Of a stretch of 64,000 bases of DNA, positions 12,983 through 23,720 are shown one piece after another (positions within the stretch are counted from its first letter, which is position 1; each line of letters starts with the position of its first letter). The position numbers were made by a program, and so were the translations under genes. The stretch is from NCBI GenBank assembly GCA_027257055.1, contig JAPVLO010000039.1:6974501-7038500 (forward strand), given 5' to 3'. The notes under the pieces are model-generated. The model did no database searches and was not told the origin of the DNA. It saw only the letters and a program-made list of their open reading frames with translations. Origin of the DNA: Cephalopachus bancanus (lineage: Eukaryota; Chordata; Mammalia; Primates; Tarsiidae).

Positions 12983-13242
12983 TAACAAACACTGAAGTAA
13001 TTTCAAATGCGGGGTGAACACTCACAGAGCTAGATATAGTTCCTACTCCCAGGCCAGAAGGAGAAATATACTCACCTGTGATTGGGGCACAGTGTTACCC
13101 AGGGGAGTGGTGTGTTGTGGGATCCCAAAAGGGAGGCATCGATGTCTGAAGGAGACCAGGGTGACAGGAGAAGTCTTATGGGGTGGGGGTGGGAGGTAGA
13201 TGCCAAAGGGCAGGAAAGAGTCCAGAACAGAAAGGCTATAGG

Positions 13243-13370
13243 GGCCAGGCACAGTGGTTCACTTATGTGATCCCAGCTTATTAGGAGGCTGAGGCAGGAG
13301 GATCACTTGAGCCTGAGAGTTGGAGGCTGCCGTGGGCTATGATTGCACCACAGCACTCCAGCATGGGTGG
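13243..13370 (+). repeat. Partial Alu, internally deleted
   Basis: The Alu 5' start (GGCCAGGCACAGTGGTTCAC) joins directly into the right-monomer text (GGAGGCTGAGGCAGGAGGAT), ending CACTCCAGCATGGG. About half of a normal Alu is missing. Confidence 0.7.
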
Positions 13371-13639
13371 TGCAGTGGGGGGGATGGGGGGCAACTGAGG
13401 GGGGTTGGTCCTGGGAAAATACAGGGGGCAGGGAACTGGGGAGATGGCTGGAAAGGCCCAGGTCAAGTTCTAGCGTCACATCCCTCTCCTCTGAGGCAGG
13501 CTCGAAACCCTAAAACTCCGTGTCCTTGGCCCTACCCCACATCCCACCTGACCCCCCACCTGAGAACACTCGGGCCCTTTTTAAGGGGCTCAAGAAACTG
13601 ACCAAAGCTCTCGACTAGGTCGGCTTCATCGCGGAGAGG

Positions 13640-13745
13640 GTTACCTTGCCCATGGCTGGACTGCCTTCTCGACTGTCTGTACCTCTGAGCCTTAGTGTCC
13701 TCAGCTGTAAAATAGATCAGGGATGGGACCAACTGTCAGTCCCTG
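13640..13745 (+). repeat. MIR SINE remnant
   Basis: CCTCTGAGCCTTAGTGTCCT followed by CAGCTGTAAAATAGATCAGG, the MIR 3' region. Confidence 0.5.
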
Positions 13746-14301
13746 TCAGCTGTGGCCCATGGAATTGTAATCAATAACAGGGAGAGCAATTACAGCTGTT
13801 TCTGCACGCCTCCTGGGTGTCAGCTACCACATGTTGGGCACACATGGTGCCATTCAGGGAGGGGAAGGATGCCTGAGACCTTCTTCCCAACCCCCTGCCC
13901 GTGATGCCCATTGGGGGTGGAGGGTGGGAGGGTGTGAGAGAGGCCCATTTGCAGCCCTGAGGCTGGACAACTGGGAGGGCTGAGAGCAGAGGGCAGGAGC
14001 CTGGGTTTCCGTGTCTATAACATGACACCTTTCTGCAATAAGATGTAAAAGTGCCTCAAAGCTCTGTAACAAAGTGCCAGCCCGTCAGAAAAGCCCAGAC
14101 TTTCTGGGCTCAATTAACTGAGATAGGCTGCATTGAGTACCCTGCAGATGGGGCTGGACTTTGAGAGGTTTCCCGTGGGCTGCTCTGGCAGACAAGGAAG
14201 GAAAGCCCACAGGGCTAGGCTTGGGAGGAGGTTGTTGGTTCCCCAGAACTAGTGCCCCCTGGTGGCAAGATAGGAACAATGACTTTGTTTTTGTTTTTGT
14301 T

Positions 14302-14513
14302 TCTGTTTTGAGTTTGAGTCTCACTCTGCCACCCAGGTTGAAGTGCAGTGCCATGCTCATGGCCACTGCACCCTTGACCTGCTGGGCTCAGGCAAGCCTT
14401 CTGCCTCAGCCTTCCAGGTAGCTGGAACCACAGGCGTGCACCACCACGTCCAGCTATTTTTTTTTTTTTTTGAGTTGGAGTCTCACTCTGTCGCCCAGAC
14501 TGGAGTGCAAAGT
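14302..14513 (-). repeat. Two partial Alus, antisense
   Basis: An old partial Alu (about 14302-14455) runs into a T tract and the first 50 bases of a young-type Alu (GAGTTGGAGTCTCACTCTGT), which stops abruptly near 14513. Confidence 0.75.
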
Positions 14514-14821
14514 GAGGGTCAGGATGCTTGGTCCAGGAGAGATAGCACAGGTGTCTTTATTCTGAAAATCCTCAAATGCTCAGAGAACTTGAAAGAACAG
14601 CGCAGTGAACCAGGATATATGTATCTCCTCATCAGGCTGCAGATATGGCTGAGCCCTCAGGTTCCTTCGCTTCCAAACCTTTCAGCATCTTCTAAGAACA
14701 GCAGACAGTTCCACACAGCACAAGACGAAACTCTCAGAAACTAGCAGGCATCTCTGTTGTCCTGTTGAGTCCCAACCATACTCAAATGTTTCCAACCAAC
14801 TCCAGAGCCTTGAAGAAAAAT

Positions 14822-14950
14822 AGGCCTGGTGTGGTGGCTCACACCTGCAATCCTAGCATTTTGGGAGGCTGAGGTGGAAGGATTGCCCGAGCCCAGAGGT
14901 TGAGGCCATGCAACATGGGCAACAGAGTAATATTTCAACTAAAAAAAAGA
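14822..14950 (+). repeat. Partial Alu, sense
   Basis: GCCTGGTGTGGTGGCTCACA start with left-monomer text, a gap, then an A-rich tail near 14940. Confidence 0.7.
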
Positions 14951-15369
14951 AAGAAAAGCAAAATAAATCAGTATCCAATCAAGGACCACTCGGTTGGTTG
15001 CAAAAGCTACTTAGGCTCTGCTATGACAGAATGAGGAATCTAAGGCCAATTTCCAGAATGTCCTGTCTTGGAGATCCTGTCTTTAGTTTTTTCTTTGAGA
15101 GATTATTTGTCCTGCGATGTCCTGTACAATGGAAGTTGGGTCTAAAGGCTGGGTTGGATTGAGATGAAACATTTCTGGCCAGGATCTGTCCTGATGATGC
15201 TGTGTTTCTCTTTCAGGGATGTTCACTTTAATCATGGAGCAAAGTGATGCAAATTTCTCAATTCCCTAGGAGGGGACCACAAGGCCAGAGAACCTGAGAC
15301 CAGTGGTTGTCCCGCCCTCATAAGCCATTACCCATAACCAATGGGAGAAACAATTCTCCTGGAGTTCGT

Positions 15370-15675
<306 letters not shown>

Positions 15676-15752
15676 TAGGCATCTTAATATCAATGGCCCA
15701 GGTGGTGGCAGCTTCCTCTCAACAGTCCTAACCCAGGTCTTCAGCTCCACAG

Positions 15753-18700
15753 GTCTGGGAAGAGAGGAGGACAGACTCGAGAGCCAGGCCAGCTGCAGGG
15801 AGGCGTCTCCAAGGTGAAGGATGCTCGGAGAATCAGGCCCAGCTGCCCAGGAGCAAGTGCAGCTAGGGGAAGTCAAACTGGAGGAGGAGGAGGAGGAGGC
15901 TGCTGGCCAGGAGGATACCAGTCAGTCCGGGCCCAGGCTGCGGCCTGAGGTGGCTCACCAGCTCTTCAGATGCTTCCAGTACCAGGAGGACATGGGGCCA
16001 CGTGCGTCCCTGAGCCGGCTGCGGGAGCTCTGTGGCCAGTGGCTGCGGCCGGCGCTGCGCACCAAGGAGCAGATCCTGGAGCTGTTGGTGCTGGAGCAAT
16101 TTCTGAGTGTGCTGCCCCCGCACCTCCTGGGTCGCCTGCAGGGGCAACAGCTCAGGGATGGAGAGGAGGTGGTGCTGCTGCTGGAGGGCGTGCGCCGGGA
16201 GCCCAGCCATGCGGCGCCGCTGGTGAGAGGGTGGGGGCAGCAGAATGGACAGCAGCGGGAATGGGAATTAAGCACCCCAAAGAGGAGTCCTGGCAACCCC
16301 TTTCCTCTTTCTCTGGCCTTCCTCCTCCTTGACCTTGATGAGACTCCTTCCTCATCTGACTCCCACCTTTCATCTGTCCCGTTTCCCCTCAGAGTCGTAG
16401 GACACAAACTGTTGCCCTGGGTGTCGCCTAATATGGGTGTGTTTTTGAACAGGATTTTAGTTTTAATGCTGGCAAGAATTATCCCCGTACAGACATCGCC
16501 TTGAAGGAACAGGGGGGCCCTTCCCAGGTCCTCAGCCACAGCCCCAAAAAGGAAGTGCCCTCAGAAGAGCCTCCAGCCCCAGGTCCGCTGAATGAACTGC
16601 CACCCCAGCCAGGGTCCGCCAAGCCTGCTGAGCTGGGACAGTGGAGCTATCCCCCAAGTTCAAAGCAGCCACTGAGCCCAGGTCCCAAGAGGACATTCCA
16701 GACCCTGCAAGATAGCAGTAAGGAGCTCAAGTCCTAGGAGGTGGTGGACTGGATGGGGGCTGAGGGCTGGGTGGTCAAGAAGGAGAGGAGGGCAAGAAAT
16801 GGGGCCTCCCTGGGTAACCCAGATGAGAGAGAGCCAAGATGTCTTCACAGGACCTTGACGTTGGGTTCATGCCCTTGCAGCCACAGGGTGGGCAGGGCTG
16901 TCTTTTTTTTTTTTTGAGTTGGAGTGTCACTCTGGCACACTCATGGCCACTGCTGCCTCAAACTGCTGGGCTCAGGTGATCCCTCCGCCTCAGCATTCCA
17001 TGTGGCTGGAACTACAGGCACACACCACCTGCCCAGCTAAATTTTTTATTTATTGTAGAGACGAGGTCTCACCAAGTTGTCCAGGCTGGTCTCAAACCCA
17101 TAGACTCAGGCAATCCTCTCATCTCAGCCTCCCAAAGTGCTGGAATTATAGGTGTGAGTCATTGCCTCCCGGGACTGCCTTCTAACAGTGTTTCCTCCCA
17201 TGGTATCAGACCCCCAGGGTCCTTCGCTGTGGCCAGAGGAGAATTCCCGGGATCAGGAGCTGGCAGCGGTGCTGGTGAGCTGGGCTGCTTCCCTCGCCCT
17301 GGGGGCGTTCTCAAGTCTCTGCCTCCACAGTGTCAGCAAATCCACATCTTTTAACTCCGGACAGTGCATCACTCCCCTCAGGTCCCAGAGCTCTGTTCCT
17401 CCCTCACCGGGGTCTCTGCTCTTGTTCTAGGAATCCCTGACCTTTGAGGATGTGCCAGTGACAGGGAATAAGCTATGGCCTGGGCACCCTCTAGGTAAGC
17501 AGCCCTTCCCCAGGTTACCGCCAAGGCCTCTTTCTTGGCCTGAAGTTCAAGACCCTGCCTGATCTTCTGGCCTTGTTAATAATGGGCTGTTATGATGATA
17601 AGGTCTTTTCTGTTTTACAGCTCACTGTGTCTGGTGTAATCACCAACTGTTAATTTTTAACTCTTAAAATAGGTGGTCGAGGGAATCACTGCTTGTGGGT
17701 ATGGGGTTTCCATTTGGAGGCACAAAAAAGTTCTGGAACTATACATTCTTGATGGTTGCACAACACTCTGGGTGCACTTAATGGACTGAATCGTAACTTT
17801 CCTTTTTTTTGTTGTTTTTTTTGAGTTGGAGTCTCACTCTGTCACCCAGACTAGAGTGCAGTGGCCGTTCCCGGCCACCGCAGCCTCGACCTGCTGGGCT
17901 CCGGCGATCCTTCCGCCTCAGCCTTCCAAGTAGCCGGAACTACAGGCGCATGCTACCACGCCCAGCTAATTTTTTGATTTATTGTAGAGATGAGGTCTCG
18001 CCAAGTTACCCAGGTGGGTCTCGAACCCCGCGGGCTCAGGCAATCCACTCACCTCAGCCTCCCAAAGCCCGGGATTACAGGCTGAGCCACCGGACCCGGC
18101 TGAATCGTAACTTTCTAAAGGTTATTGTAGTAAATTTCACATTATGTGTATTTTACTGAAAAAAATAGGTGGTCAAGGGGGGGGGCTCCTCACCTGACCC
18201 CACGGTATGTTCACCTTCCAGCTTTGCAGGATCTTGGTTTCTTTCCACTTCCAGGCCAGTCAGGCTCTGGGATTCCTAGAAGTCGCCTGAAATAGGCCTG
18301 ACTGTTCCCATTTTTGCCTCTTTCCCAGGATTGGGAAGTAGAACCCCAGAAAAAGAGGAGTTTAAACAAGAAGAACCTAGAGGGGCTGCCTGGCCCGCTG
18401 CCATCTTAGCAGAGCCGCAAGCAGACAATCCTGGTGGGCAGGGCGAGCCTGTTGCCCAGGCGCTGGGACCCAGCACAGCTGGAGGAGGGTCACCTCTTGG
18501 CAGCAGCGACGTTCTGGAGGTCAAAGTGACCGAGGACGCCAAGTCCGAGCCAGAGACGAAGTTCATATGCACGGACTGCGGCGTGAGCTTCCTGAAGCTG
18601 TCCCGCCTGAAGGCGCACCAGCTGCACAGTCACCCAGGCGCGCGCTCCTTCCCGTGCCGCTGCTGCGGGAAGACCTTCGGACGCAGCTCCATCCTCAAGC

Positions 18701-19854
18701 TGCACATGCGCACGCACACGGACGAGCGCCCACATGCCTGCCACCTGTGCGGCCACCGCTTCCGCCAGAGCTCACACCTAAGCAAGCACCTGCTGACGCA
18801 TTCCTCCGAGCCCGCCTTCCTGTGCGCCGAGTGCGGCCAGGGCTTCCAGCGCCGCGCCAGCCTCGTGCAGCACCTGCTGGCGCACACCCAGGACCAGAAG
18901 CCCACGGAAAGCACGACGGAGGAGCCGCAGCTGGTGGGCGCCCCGTGCCCGCACTGTGGCCAGACCTTCCAGCGCCGCTCCAGCCTCAAGCGCCACCTGC
19001 GCATCCACGGCAGGGACACGGACCGCCGGCTCCCCGAAGGCTCTGGGGGCCGCCGCCAGGACCCCGACAGCAGGCCCTTCGCGTGCGACTGCGGCAAGGC
19101 CTTCCGGCGCAGCGAGCACCTGGTGGCCCACCGGCGCGTGCACACGGGCGAGCGGCCCTTCTCGTGCCAGGCCTGCGGCCGCAGCTTCACACAAAACTCA
19201 CAGCTAGTCAGCCACCAGCGCGTGCATACCGGCGAGAAGCCCTACGTCTGCCCGCAGTGCGGGAAGCGCTTTGTGCGCCGAGCCAGCCTCGCCCGCCACC
19301 TGCTGACGCACGGTGGCCAGCGACCCCACCACTGCACGCAGTGCGGCAAGAGCTTCGGCCAGACGCAGGACCTGGCCCGTCACCGGCGCAGTCACACCGG
19401 CGAGAAGCCCTGCCGCTGCAGCGAGTGCGGCGAGGGCTTCAGCCAGAGCGCCCACCTGGCGCGCCACCAGCGCATCCACACCGGAGAGAAGCCCCACGCC
19501 TGCGACACGTGTGGCCACCGCTTCCGCAACAGCTCCAACCTGGCGCGCCACCGCCGCAGCCACACGGGCGAGCGGCCCTACGGCTGCCCGACGTGCGGCC
19601 GCAGCTTCCGGCGCAACGCCCACCTGCAGCGGCACCTGGCCACCCACGCGGAGCCGGGGCAGGAGCAGTCCGGGCCCCCCCAGGAGTGCCCGGAGTGCGG
19701 CAAGAGCTTCAGCCGCAGCTGCAACCTGCTGCGCCACCTGCTGGTGCACACGGGCGCCAGGCCCTACTCGTGCACGCAGTGTGGCCGCAGCTTCAGCCGC
19801 AACTCCCACCTGCTGCGCCACCTGCGCACCCACGCCCGGGAGACGCTGTACTAG
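15753..19854 (+). CDS. ZSCAN10: ZSCAN10: SCAN-domain C2H2 zinc-finger transcription factor, complete
   Basis: Five coding exons join in frame: 15821-16222, 16453-16717, 17210-17274, 17431-17494 and 18329-19854, total 2322 nt (773 residues plus stop). All junctions have AG acceptors and GT donors and consistent phases (0, 1, 0, 1). The start is the ATG at 15821 in a peptide beginning MLGES; about 68 bp of 5' UTR follow an acceptor at 15751-15752. Residues about 38-122 are a SCAN domain ([13 protein letters not shown] to [10 protein letters not shown]), a dimerisation module. Fourteen C2H2 fingers span about residues 344-768 with TGEKP-type linkers. Sequence and exon layout match human ZSCAN10, known as a pluripotency factor of embryonic stem cells that works with OCT4 and SOX2 in the nucleus. 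One oddity: finger 6 has only one residue between its two cysteines. The tail-to-tail IL32 neighbour fits human 16p13.3. Confidence 0.95.
15821..16222 (+). CDS. ZSCAN10: ZSCAN10 coding exon 1 (SCAN domain)
   Basis: Encodes residues 1-134: an acidic run of Glu at residues 21-26, then the whole SCAN domain. Donor CTG|GTGAGA at 16223, phase 0. Confidence 0.93.
16453..16717 (+). CDS. ZSCAN10: ZSCAN10 coding exon 2 (proline/serine-rich linker)
   Basis: Acceptor TTTTTGAACAG, then a DFSFNAG start matching the human linker, through [10 protein letters not shown]. Donor A|GTAAGG at 16718, phase 1. Confidence 0.9.
16905..17175 (-). repeat. Alu, antisense, in ZSCAN10 intron 2
   Basis: GAGTTGGAGTGTCACTCTGG with a short internal deletion in the first part, ending near TGAGTCATTGCC. 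Confidence 0.82.
17210..17274 (+). CDS. ZSCAN10: ZSCAN10 coding exon 3
   Basis: 65 nt after the acceptor ATGGTATCAG, encoding [19 protein letters not shown] and VL. Donor CTG|GTGAGC. The linker is short and conserved. Confidence 0.9.
17431..17494 (+). CDS. ZSCAN10: ZSCAN10 coding exon 4
   Basis: 64 nt after CTTGTTCTAG, encoding ESLTFEDVP and neighbours, a KRAB-box-like LTFEDV remnant as in the human protein. Donor CTAG|GTAAGC. Confidence 0.9.
17802..18101 (-). mobile_element. Young Alu, antisense, in ZSCAN10 intron 4
   Basis: Near-consensus young copy flanked by the direct repeat CTGAATCGTAACTTTC at about 17786-17801 and 18100-18115, the target duplication. Confidence 0.92.
18329..19854 (+). 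CDS. ZSCAN10: ZSCAN10 terminal exon (14 zinc fingers)
   Basis: Acceptor CTCTTTCCCAG then GATTGGGAAG. Fourteen fingers follow without interruption to the TAG at 19852-19854. Very GC-rich, so long overlapping open frames on both strands are by-products. Confidence 0.94.
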
Positions 19855-20000
19855 CCCAGCCCGCCGCCCCTCGGCACAGTCCGCTGCCCCGGCCTCATCG
19901 CCTCGCACACTTCCCTCTGCCCCGCCTCCGCGTTTGTCCTTCCCTGCCCAAGGCACCACTTCCGGGCCTCATGCGTGTGTCTCAAATGCCCAAAGTAAAG
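19855..20000 (+). terminator. ZSCAN10 3' UTR and probable polyadenylation signal
   Basis: A short 3' UTR ends near AGTAAA (19991-19996), a common variant of AATAAA. No canonical AATAAA lies in the next few hundred bases. The assignment is inference. Confidence 0.45.
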
Positions 20001-20639
20001 CGGTCTTCTTGAAAACGGTTCCTCTCCATTTCTTTTTGAGTTCACCCACCAAAATGGCCAGCTGTCATCTTTCCCTTCGTGGCACGGTGACGTCTTTTTC
20101 CTTCCCCGGGCTGCATGGGAGCAGGTGGGGGGAGGGTTTCGCCAAGCAGAGTCGGGGGTAAGGGAAGGGTGCCAGCCGTGGGGCAGTTCAGGAATCTGAC
20201 TCCGGAATTGTTTTCTCCTCCGAACTCTACCCCGAAACCTGGGCGGTGTGATACGGTATTCTCTAGTCACGTGTGGCTCTCTAAATTTTAAGATGGAATC
20301 AAATTTTAAAATCCAGATTCTGGATTATTATGGGAAACCTCTGGTTTTTCTGGAACATTCGTAACTCCATCTATCTGAAAATGCTAGCAGATGAAGCAGG
20401 TCAGGCTGTCAGCTGGGCTCTGGCAAACCACCCAAGCGCCCTGTAACAGTAAACTGCTGGCGTACATTTGTTCAGCTTCTTGGCCTCCTCCATCAGGCAG
20501 GCTTGGCTTACAGCTGGTGTTCAGATTTTAAATCACATGCCATCTAGTAAACAGGTGGAAAGAAAAATAGTGCCCCAGTTCCTGAGCACATACGTCCTGT
20601 TTTAGCATGTGGCTATTCAAGGACAATAGTACTTTGTCT

Positions 20640-20937
20640 TTTTTTTTTTTTTTTTTTTTTTGAGTTGGAGTCTCACTGTCACCCAGACTGGAGTGCAGTG
20701 GCCGCTCCTGGCCACCGAAGCCTCGCCCTACTGGGCTCCGGCAATCCTTCCGCCTCAGCCTTCCAAGTAGCCGGAACTACAGGCGCGTGCTACCACACCC
20801 GGCTAATTTTTGATTTACTGTAGAGACGAGAGTTCACCAAATTGCCCGGGTGGGTCTTGAACCCGCGGATTCAGGCAATCCACTCATCTCGGCCTCCCAA
20901 AACGCTGGGATTACAGGCTGAGCCACAGAGCCCGGCC
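20640..20937 (-). mobile_element. Young Alu, antisense
   Basis: Target duplication AGTACTTTGTCTT on both sides (about 20627-20639 and 20938-20950). Confidence 0.92.
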
Positions 20938-20999
20938 AGTACTTTGTCTTAAATATCAACATCCTTCTGTCCAACCTGACACATAAGTACTGCTTTTTG

Positions 21000-21225
21000 T
21001 TTTTCTGAGTTGGGGTTTTGCTCTGTCATCTAGGCTGGAGTGCAGTGGCACCATCATGGCCTACCACAACTTCTACCGCCTGGGCTCAGCTGATCCTTCC
21101 ACCTCAGCCTCCCAAGTACCTGGGACTACAGGTGTGGGCCATCATGCATGGCTTATTTTGACTTGTGGAGATGATGTCTTGCTGTGTTGCCTAGACTGAT
21201 CTTGAACTCCTGGGTTCAAGCCGTC
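21000..21225 (-). repeat. Partial Alu, antisense
   Basis: GAGTTGGGGTTTTGCTCTGT through CTTGAACTCCTGGGTTCAAG, then interrupted by non-Alu sequence. Confidence 0.75.
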
Positions 21226-21454
21226 CCAGCATCTACTATGTGCCTGGGAGTGTGCTGGGTTCTTGAGGGGAACAAGGCCTCAACAGGAAGAAGGCAGCCT
21301 CCAAGGGATGGGGAAGGGAAGGGTGGCCCAGATGGAGGAAATAGCATGTGCAAAGGTCTGGGAAGCAAAGAGCTTGACCAGCAGCTGGACATTTGTGCAG
21401 GAGGGAAGATATGCAGGGGCCTAATGACATGGGACCTGAGAAGCCAGCGGCTTT

Positions 21455-21655
21455 CTGAGTAGCTGGGACTACAGATGCATGCCACCATACCTAGTTAATT
21501 TTTTGAAAGTGCTGCGATTGGCTAATTTTTTTTTTTTTTTGTAGAGACCAGGTCTTACAACGTTGCTTAGGCAGGTCTCAAACTCCTTTCAAGGAATCCT
21601 CCTGCCCCGGCCTCCCCAAGTGCTGGGATTATAGGTGTGAGCCACCACGGCCAGC
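21455..21655 (-). repeat. Alu fragments, antisense
   Basis: GAGTAGCTGGGACTACAGAT resumes the Alu text, followed by a second part starting with T run plus GTAGAGACCAGGTCTTAC and ending CCACCACGGCCAGCC. Confidence 0.7.
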
Positions 21656-22110
21656 CTACCTGGTGAGGCTTTAGGAAGAAAATTATTTCACTTCTAACAA
21701 TAAAATCATTTCAAATTTGGTTATTGAATGGAAATGGCTTGAAAGAGATGAAGGCGGGGAGACCAGCTGGAAGGCCATTACAGGCTCATGATGACAGAGA
21801 CCTCACCAGGGCAGTGGCAGAGTCCCTGGTGACCTAACACAGTAGAAGGGTGTTCAAGGTAAGAGGAAGTCAAGTGGGGGACATGAAAGAGGCTGAGTGG
21901 AGGTTTGACACAGGGTCACTGGAGAAATGACACAGGGAGACAGCAGAGAGAATTCAAGGTGTTGGAGAGGAGCTCCAAGGCCAAGGCCGAAGAAGAGAGG
22001 CTGGATCAGGCCCTGGCAGTGGGTGGCCCTTGAGAGCCAGGGATTTAGCCAGAGGCAGGTCTTCAGTCTTAAAGATATGTCAGAGGGATCTCCAGGATGG
22101 TTTTTAAATT
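21656..22110. other. Intergenic, nothing recognised
   Basis: Unique-looking sequence between Alus, without a supported exon. Confidence 0.35.
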
Positions 22111-22112
22111 TA

Positions 22113-22386
22113 ACTTTAATTTTTTTAGAGACAGGGTCTTGCTCTGTTGCCCAGGCTGGAGTGCAGTGGTGCAGTCAGGCTCATTGCATCCTTGACCTCC
22201 AGGACTCAGGTGATCTTCCCACCTCAGCCTCCTGAGTAGTTGCGACTCCAGGCATGTGCCACCTTGCATTGCTAAATTTTTTTGGTAGAGATGGAGTCTC
22301 ACTTTGTTGCCCAGGCTGGTCTCAAACTCCTGCCTCAGTCTCCCAAAGTGCTAGGATTACAGGCGTGAGCCACATCACCCAGCCAA
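22113..22386 (-). repeat. Alu, antisense
   Basis: GTTGCCCAGGCTGGAGTGCA through TCTCCCAAAGTGCTAGGATT; old. Confidence 0.85.
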
Positions 22387-22559
22387 AGGCTCTCCAGGTT
22401 GTAAAGGAAGAAAGCCTGTGATCGTGTGGGGCTCTGCAGAAAGAAGCTTCCAGATTGGGCTCCTTCTTCCTAATGAAGGACCAGGGTAGGGTCAAGAGAG
22501 CCAAGAAAGACCCTTCCTCCTTGTCATCTCTCCACAGCCCTGCAGGAGTTGCTGGGATG

Positions 22560-23720
22560 GGGCTGGGGCAGGCAGAGCTCCTGAGGATTCTTGGGGCCAC
22601 CAAAGTTAGTGTCAGGGTCACTGTCAGCCCTTTCCCCTGCTGGACTCCAGGCTGGCCCCAGGGATGGTCGCTTTAAACGTCGAGGTCATTCCAATGGTCA
22701 GAGGAGAAAGTGGCACACTGACCCAACCCGCTGAAATGTCCCTGGTCCTGGAGACTTCCAGGCCTGTAAGCCTCTCCCCTCCCCACATCTCCCCATAAAC
22801 TGCAGCAGCCCCTCCCCAGACTCAGGGGGCTCAGGCCTGGGACAGCGGGTCAGGGAGCCTCCCTGTCAGGTGTGTCCTGCCCACCAGGCCCAGACCCCTT
22901 TCCTCCTCCTGCTTCCTGCTCAGTCCACAGGTCGGGGTCCTGGAACCCCAGGACAAGACAGGAAAGATCAGATCAATCCCTATGCACCCCCCGTCTTCAT
23001 CTCAGCAGTGACAGGCTGCTGTTAAAACCCCTGAATAGAGAGGCCAGCCTGTGCAAGTCAGCCCGAGGCAGGAAGTGGGGAAGAGAATGGAGCCTCCTCC
23101 AGGGCGCTGAAGTTGGCCTCAGAAATGGTGAGAGCTGCTACCCACAACAGGCCTTGCTCCTGGCTGTTCCCAGTGTCTGCAATTGCCAGGGGGTGTGAGG
23201 CCTCCGGCTTCCTCCCTCTTCTTCCTTCAACCTTGGCCAGGTGGGGGTGCTCCTAGGTCCCTCTCCGCCCCTGCTCCCAAGGTCTCTGAATATGGGAGAA
23301 ATCCAAGGGGTTTCTGTGGTCCCAGCCCAGCTGGAGTGCTAAGGGCACAAAGAGGGGGCCTGAGAAGAAAGATGTGGGTCAAAGCCCCCTCACACCTGGG
23401 TCCCTGCTGTCCTAGGGGTGGTAATCCATGGACCCCCTCCTGGGCCTCAGGCGCCGTGGCCCGACACCCCAGGCTGAAGTCCTCAGTCCTCAGCACAGAC
23501 CCACCAAGGCAGGTGACTAATGTCAGCCTGGAAATGAGAGAGGTCGGGTGGCTTATGCTGGCTCACCCAAGTTGGACCCCTGGCCCGGGTGCTCAGATCC
23601 ACAGTCTCCCCTGCAACTCCTGGAACCTGCCTCCTGTCAGCCCTAACCTGCTACACTGGGCCTGCCCGGCAGAGAAGGCTCCAGGCAGGCACGGGATTCT
23701 ACTGCAGCAACCTTTATCAA
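22560..23720 (-). repeat. Copy A 3' flank, member of a three-copy duplicated block
   Basis: This block matches 42010-43165 in inverted orientation and (from about 22985) 53035-53790 in direct orientation. Shared text includes CATCTCAGCAG, ATAGAGAGGCCAGCC / AATGAAGAGGCCAG and AAATGG(T/C)GAG. It lies beyond the IL32 polyadenylation signals, so the duplicated unit extends well past the gene. Confidence 0.85.

Noticed and set aside
18490..20270. Long open frames on the other frames and strand across the ZSCAN10 terminal exon
   Set aside because: Shadows of a GC-rich zinc-finger exon; only the + frame at 18331-19854 shows the C2H2 pattern.
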